From Moraxella caprae DSM 19149 (GTDB lineage Bacteria; Pseudomonadota; Gammaproteobacteria; Pseudomonadales; Moraxellaceae): a stretch of DNA of 64,000 nucleotides. The stretch spans positions 62,001 to 126,000 of the forward strand of contig NZ_AUGF01000001.1 in the NCBI RefSeq assembly GCF_000426885.1. Direction: 5' to 3'. The notes beneath the pieces are model-generated. The model was not told the DNA's origin. It worked only from the letters and a program-made list of their open reading frames with translations, and made no database searches. Made by a program: the position numbers and the translations under genes. Shown piece by piece: positions 61,144-64,000 of this stretch. The number at the start of each line of letters is the position of its first letter. Position 1 is the stretch's first letter.

Positions 61144-62271
61144 ATGACAGACAATAACGACAATCTTAACACCACCGGTGAGACTCGCCGTCGTCGTGCC
61201 CCACGCCGTGATGGTAAGGGCAGTAATGCCTCTGCTAATGCCAGTCTTGACAATCAAGCCATCATCGCCCCAACCGATGAGTTTGCCGAAAAAGAAGGCG
61301 GGGTCAAACTGCTGGGCAATAAACGCATTATCCCGTTTATGAAATTAGAAATCCCCATGGTGGTACTCTCTGCCATCTTGGTAATTGCCAGTCTGGTTGC
61401 CATCACCACCAAAGGGCTAAATCTAGGACTAGACTTCACAGGCGGTATCTCTGCTGATGTGGCATACAGTCAGCCTGTCGAGCAAGCACAGGTTGCTTCT
61501 GCCCTAGCTGACAAAGGCTTTAATGATGCGGTCGTACAATATCTCGGTACCCGTCAAGAGCTACTCATTCGCCTGCCACCCCAAGAGAATAAAGACCCCG
61601 AAGGTCTAAGCAACGCCCTTAGTGACGCTCTAAACCTGCCTGCCAACCCTGCCAAAGTGGACAACGTCAACATCATCGGCAGTCAAGTGGGCAATGAAGT
61701 TTATACACAGTCGCTCATGGCGTTAGGACTGGCACTTATCCTAATGATGGTGTACATCTCCATTCGCTTTCAGTTTAAATTGGCAGTGGGGGCAACGCTC
61801 GCTCTGTTTCATGACGTGATTGTGGTGTGTGGACTCTTTGCCATCTTTGGTTGGCCGTTTGACTTGACCGTGCTTGCCTCTGTATTGGCATTGATTGGTT
61901 ATTCGGTAAACGATACCATCGTGGTCTATGACCGTATCCGTGAGAATTTTCGCCGTGTGCGTGGACTACTACCCCGTCAAGTCATTGACTTATCTTTAAC
62001 CGAGACCTTACGCCGTACTTTTATGACTTCTGGTACAGTCTTTGTGGTCGTGCTTGCCTTGCTGTTTTTGGGTGGTGAAGGGTTATTTTGGTTTGCTTTG
62101 GCCCAGTTTATCGGCACCATTGCAGGAACGTATTCATCTATCTATGTTGCCAGCTCCATTCCTTTACGCATGGGACTGTCTCGTGAAGACTTTGTGGTGC
62201 GTGTCAAGCCTGAATTTGAAGAAGAAGTAGTGGTTTTTGCTGACCCCAAACTCCAAAACGCCCAAGATTGA
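61144..62271 (+). CDS. secF: Protein translocase subunit SecF
   Basis: 375 aa, partner of SecD. The first 65 residues are a hydrophilic, Arg/Asn-rich cytoplasmic extension (GETRRRRAPRRDGKGSNASAN) not found in E. coli SecF. Next comes the first helix (about 70-92), GLDFTGGISADV, and the C-terminal helices with LALIGYSVNDTIVVYDRIRENFRR and LTETLRRTFMTSGTVFVVVL. A terminator follows at 62284. Confidence 0.96.
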   Translation: MTDNNDNLNTTGETRRRRAPRRDGKGSNASANASLDNQAIIAPTDEFAEKEGGVKLLGNKRIIPFMKLEIPMVVLSAILVIASLVAITTKGLNLGLDFTGGISADVAYSQPVEQAQVASALADKGFNDAVVQYLGTRQELLIRLPPQENKDPEGLSNALSDALNLPANPAKVDNVNIIGSQVGNEVYTQSLMALGLALILMMVYISIRFQFKLAVGATLALFHDVIVVCGLFAIFGWPFDLTVLASVLALIGYSVNDTIVVYDRIRENFRRVRGLLPRQVIDLSLTETLRRTFMTSGTVFVVVLALLFLGGEGLFWFALAQFIGTIAGTYSSIYVASSIPLRMGLSREDFVVRVKPEFEEEVVVFADPKLQNAQD

Positions 62272-62283
62272 TTGCAAGTTAAC

Positions 62284-62318
62284 AAACCGCTCAACTGATT
62301 TGGGCGGTTTTGTTTTTG
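62284..62318 (+). terminator. Terminator after secF
   Basis: AAACCGC (62284-62290) pairs with GCGGTTT (62304-62310), then TGTTTTTG. It may also serve the convergent cysG. Confidence 0.65.
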
Positions 62319-62350
62319 GGGAAAATAATTTCAAAGTTTATTCCCGTAAT

Positions 62351-63718
62351 CTAACCCCCATGCTCATAAACCCCCACCACATTCCCCACCACGATAATCG
62401 CAGGGGCGGGCAGATTGGCAACTGCTTGTTTTTGAACGATATTTGAAAGAACGCCTGTCAGCACTTTTTGATTTGGCAAACTGGCATTTGAGATAATCGC
62501 AATGGGCATATCCGTGCTAAGTCCGCTTTTGGCAAGGTTTGCCACGACTTTATCAAGGGCATGCAAACCCATATAAAACACCAGTGTCTCGTCCTTGTGA
62601 TACACACTTTTTAGACCATCAAACTCGCTGTCCTGATAGCATGCCGTCAAAAACCGCACACTGGTCGCAAGCCCCCTATGCGTAAGCGGTATGCCCGCCC
62701 CACTCGCCCCTGCAAGGCTTGCTGTAATCCCTGCCACGACTTGATATGGCACGCCAGCAGTACGGCACGCCAGCATCTCCTCGCCCCCACGCCCAAACAC
62801 AAACGGGTCGCCCCCTTTTAGGCGCAACACACGTTTGCCACACTTGGCGTACTGCACGATAAGCTCGTTAATCTCATCTTGGGTTTTGGTGTGATGACTA
62901 CGTTTTTTGCCAACAAAAATCTTGTCGCTATCACGCCGACACAACTCCACAATGGCAGGCGAAACAAGGGCATCATACAGCACCACGTCCGCCTGTTGCA
63001 TAAGTCGCAACGCCTTAAAGGTCAATAAATCAGGGTCGCCTGCCCCCGCTCCCACGATATACAATTCGCCTGTGGTTTTATTGTCATTTTTGATAAAATC
63101 ATTTAATTCATCGGACAAATTTTTTATGGATTTGTCATTTAAAGCATTTGTAAAAATCTTTTCCCAAAAATGCCGTCTTTGATTAATTGTGCTTAATGCC
63201 GATTTTACCGTATTTCTAAATTCACCTGCTTTTTTGGCAATGTCGCCGATATTACTTGGCAAACTGCTTTCTATTTTGGCACGGATAAGGCGAGCCAGTA
63301 CAGGGGCTTTGCCATTTGATGAAATGCCAATGGTAATCGGGTCTCTATCCACAATCGCAGGAAAGATAAAATCACATAATTCTGGCGTATCCACGACGTT
63401 AATAAACAGCCCAATTTCTTTGGCGTTTTCATAAACATTTTTATTTAAGTCATTATCATCGGTCGCACAAATAACCAATGCAATATCATGATGATTTTTT
63501 ATATCAATTAAATCCTGTTTTTCATAGGATTTTTGAATGATGATATGATTATAATGAGTTAAAAATTCTTTAAATTCTTTATCAAAATGTTTGGCAAGCA
63601 CAACCAATCTTGCCCCTGCATTGGTTAATAACGTGGCTTTTCTTTGGGCGACATCTCCGCCCCCAATGATGAGTACGCTTTTTTGATTTAGATTAAAAAA
63701 TAAAGGCAAGGTGTTCAT
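62351..63718 (-). CDS. cysG: Siroheme synthase (precorrin-2 dehydrogenase/ferrochelatase and uroporphyrinogen-III methyltransferase)
   Basis: 455 aa, the E. coli CysG layout. The N-terminal half (1-210) has the NAD-binding loop VLIIGGGDVAQRKATLL and CATDDNDLNKNVYENAKE, and the dimerisation helix region. The C-terminal half (215-455) is the SAM methyltransferase: YIVGAGAGDPDLLTFKALRLMQQADVVLYD, RLKGGDPFVFGRGGEEM and GVPYQVVAGITASLAGASGAGIPLTHRG. It makes siroheme for sulfite and nitrite reductases. It has no neighbours from the same pathway in the window. Confidence 0.96.
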   Translation of the reverse strand: MNTLPLFFNLNQKSVLIIGGGDVAQRKATLLTNAGARLVVLAKHFDKEFKEFLTHYNHIIIQKSYEKQDLIDIKNHHDIALVICATDDNDLNKNVYENAKEIGLFINVVDTPELCDFIFPAIVDRDPITIGISSNGKAPVLARLIRAKIESSLPSNIGDIAKKAGEFRNTVKSALSTINQRRHFWEKIFTNALNDKSIKNLSDELNDFIKNDNKTTGELYIVGAGAGDPDLLTFKALRLMQQADVVLYDALVSPAIVELCRRDSDKIFVGKKRSHHTKTQDEINELIVQYAKCGKRVLRLKGGDPFVFGRGGEEMLACRTAGVPYQVVAGITASLAGASGAGIPLTHRGLATSVRFLTACYQDSEFDGLKSVYHKDETLVFYMGLHALDKVVANLAKSGLSTDMPIAIISNASLPNQKVLTGVLSNIVQKQAVANLPAPAIIVVGNVVGVYEHGG

Positions 63719-64000
63719 AGTGGCTTTTTGGCTAAATGATAAATAATGAGATAAATTTTATTTACGGATTGTAGGGGCGTGTTGAACATGCCCTTTTATT
63801 TTAAAACTTGATATTTACCACGGGTTTGTAGGGGTGTGCTGAGCACACCCTTTGATGATATTACTATACAAGGACAAGGCGTGCACAGCACGCCCCTACA
63901 TCCAAACATCATTGCATTTGTAATTTTAAAGTTTCTTGGGTATATATGGGTTATAAATAATTTCCTACAATTATTTAAACTTAATTTTTTATAATTGTGT
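63719..64000. repeat. Intergenic repeat, family C copy C3, with MITE-like ends
   Basis: Bases 63807-63946 match 39724-39858. The core has inverted ends: TGTAGGGGTGTGCTG (63827-63841) against CAGCACGCCCCTACA (63886-63900), 14 of 15 positions, giving a 74-bp unit that could fold into a long hairpin. A half copy (TGTAGGGGCGTGTTGAACATG) lies at 63770-63790. No ORF is supported. Confidence 0.8.

Overview
The window looks like a chromosomal segment of a gammaproteobacterium of the family Moraxellaceae, most likely the genus Moraxella. This is inferred from protein style (NuoCD fusion, an unusually long NuoG, PilU, an SppA-ComEC-IspD-FtsB-Eno-KdsA-PyrG neighbourhood) and from the many short intergenic repeats. 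No database search was possible. Most of it is housekeeping DNA with dense, short-gapped operons.

Layout. 0-10 kb: mrcB (PBP1b); a LysR regulator divergent from a nitroreductase; a lytic transglycosylase; htpX; a two-gene block with a frameshifted NYN-type nuclease; lrgAB; sppA. 10-20 kb, minus strand: comEC, ispD, ftsB, eno, kdsA, a Phd/PIN toxin-antitoxin pair lodged between pyrG and kdsA, then pyrG. 20-26 kb: a PepSY protein, rimO, tRNA-Leu(UAG), pncA, an AGCS sodium:amino-acid symporter, ferredoxin-NADP reductase and an unknown membrane protein. 26.9-50.4 kb, minus strand: all genes of respiratory complex I (nuoA-N), but not as one block. nuoE-N are contiguous, whereas nuoA, nuoB and nuoCD are separated from each other and from nuoE by unrelated genes. 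50.6-64 kb: purL, a FixH-like protein, a TraX-like protein, a small secreted protein, a CNNM/CBS protein, yajC-secD-secF and cysG.

The most interesting part is at 41.1-44.1 kb, between pilU/nuoE and nuoCD. This AT-rich island encodes a minimal microcin C-type (peptide-nucleotide antibiotic) system. It has two separate seven-codon genes, both encoding MIAMAHN and ending in the Asn that MccB-type enzymes adenylate. They are followed by an MccB-like ThiF/E1 adenylyltransferase (347 aa) and an overlapping MccC-like MFS exporter (403 aa). A near-consensus sigma70 promoter (TTGACA-18 bp-TATAAT) precedes the cluster. Its -10 box lies inside a 19-bp sequence matching the Fur-box consensus at 15 of 19 positions, and four TTCAG pentamers sit in the 5' leader. 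Several strong hairpins separate mccA1, mccA2 and mccB, which fits the need to make far more precursor than enzyme. No MccD/E/F-like modification or immunity gene is in the window, so export by MccC is the only self-protection visible.

Other points of interest: a broken AurF-type diiron oxygenase whose seven metal ligands are all still readable across two ORFs (46.1-47.0 kb); a single-base frameshift in the NYN nuclease gene (7.3-8.0 kb); a toxin-antitoxin pair in an essential operon; a 10-bp tandem repeat before lrgA; and at least three families of dispersed intergenic repeats, one with MITE-like inverted ends.
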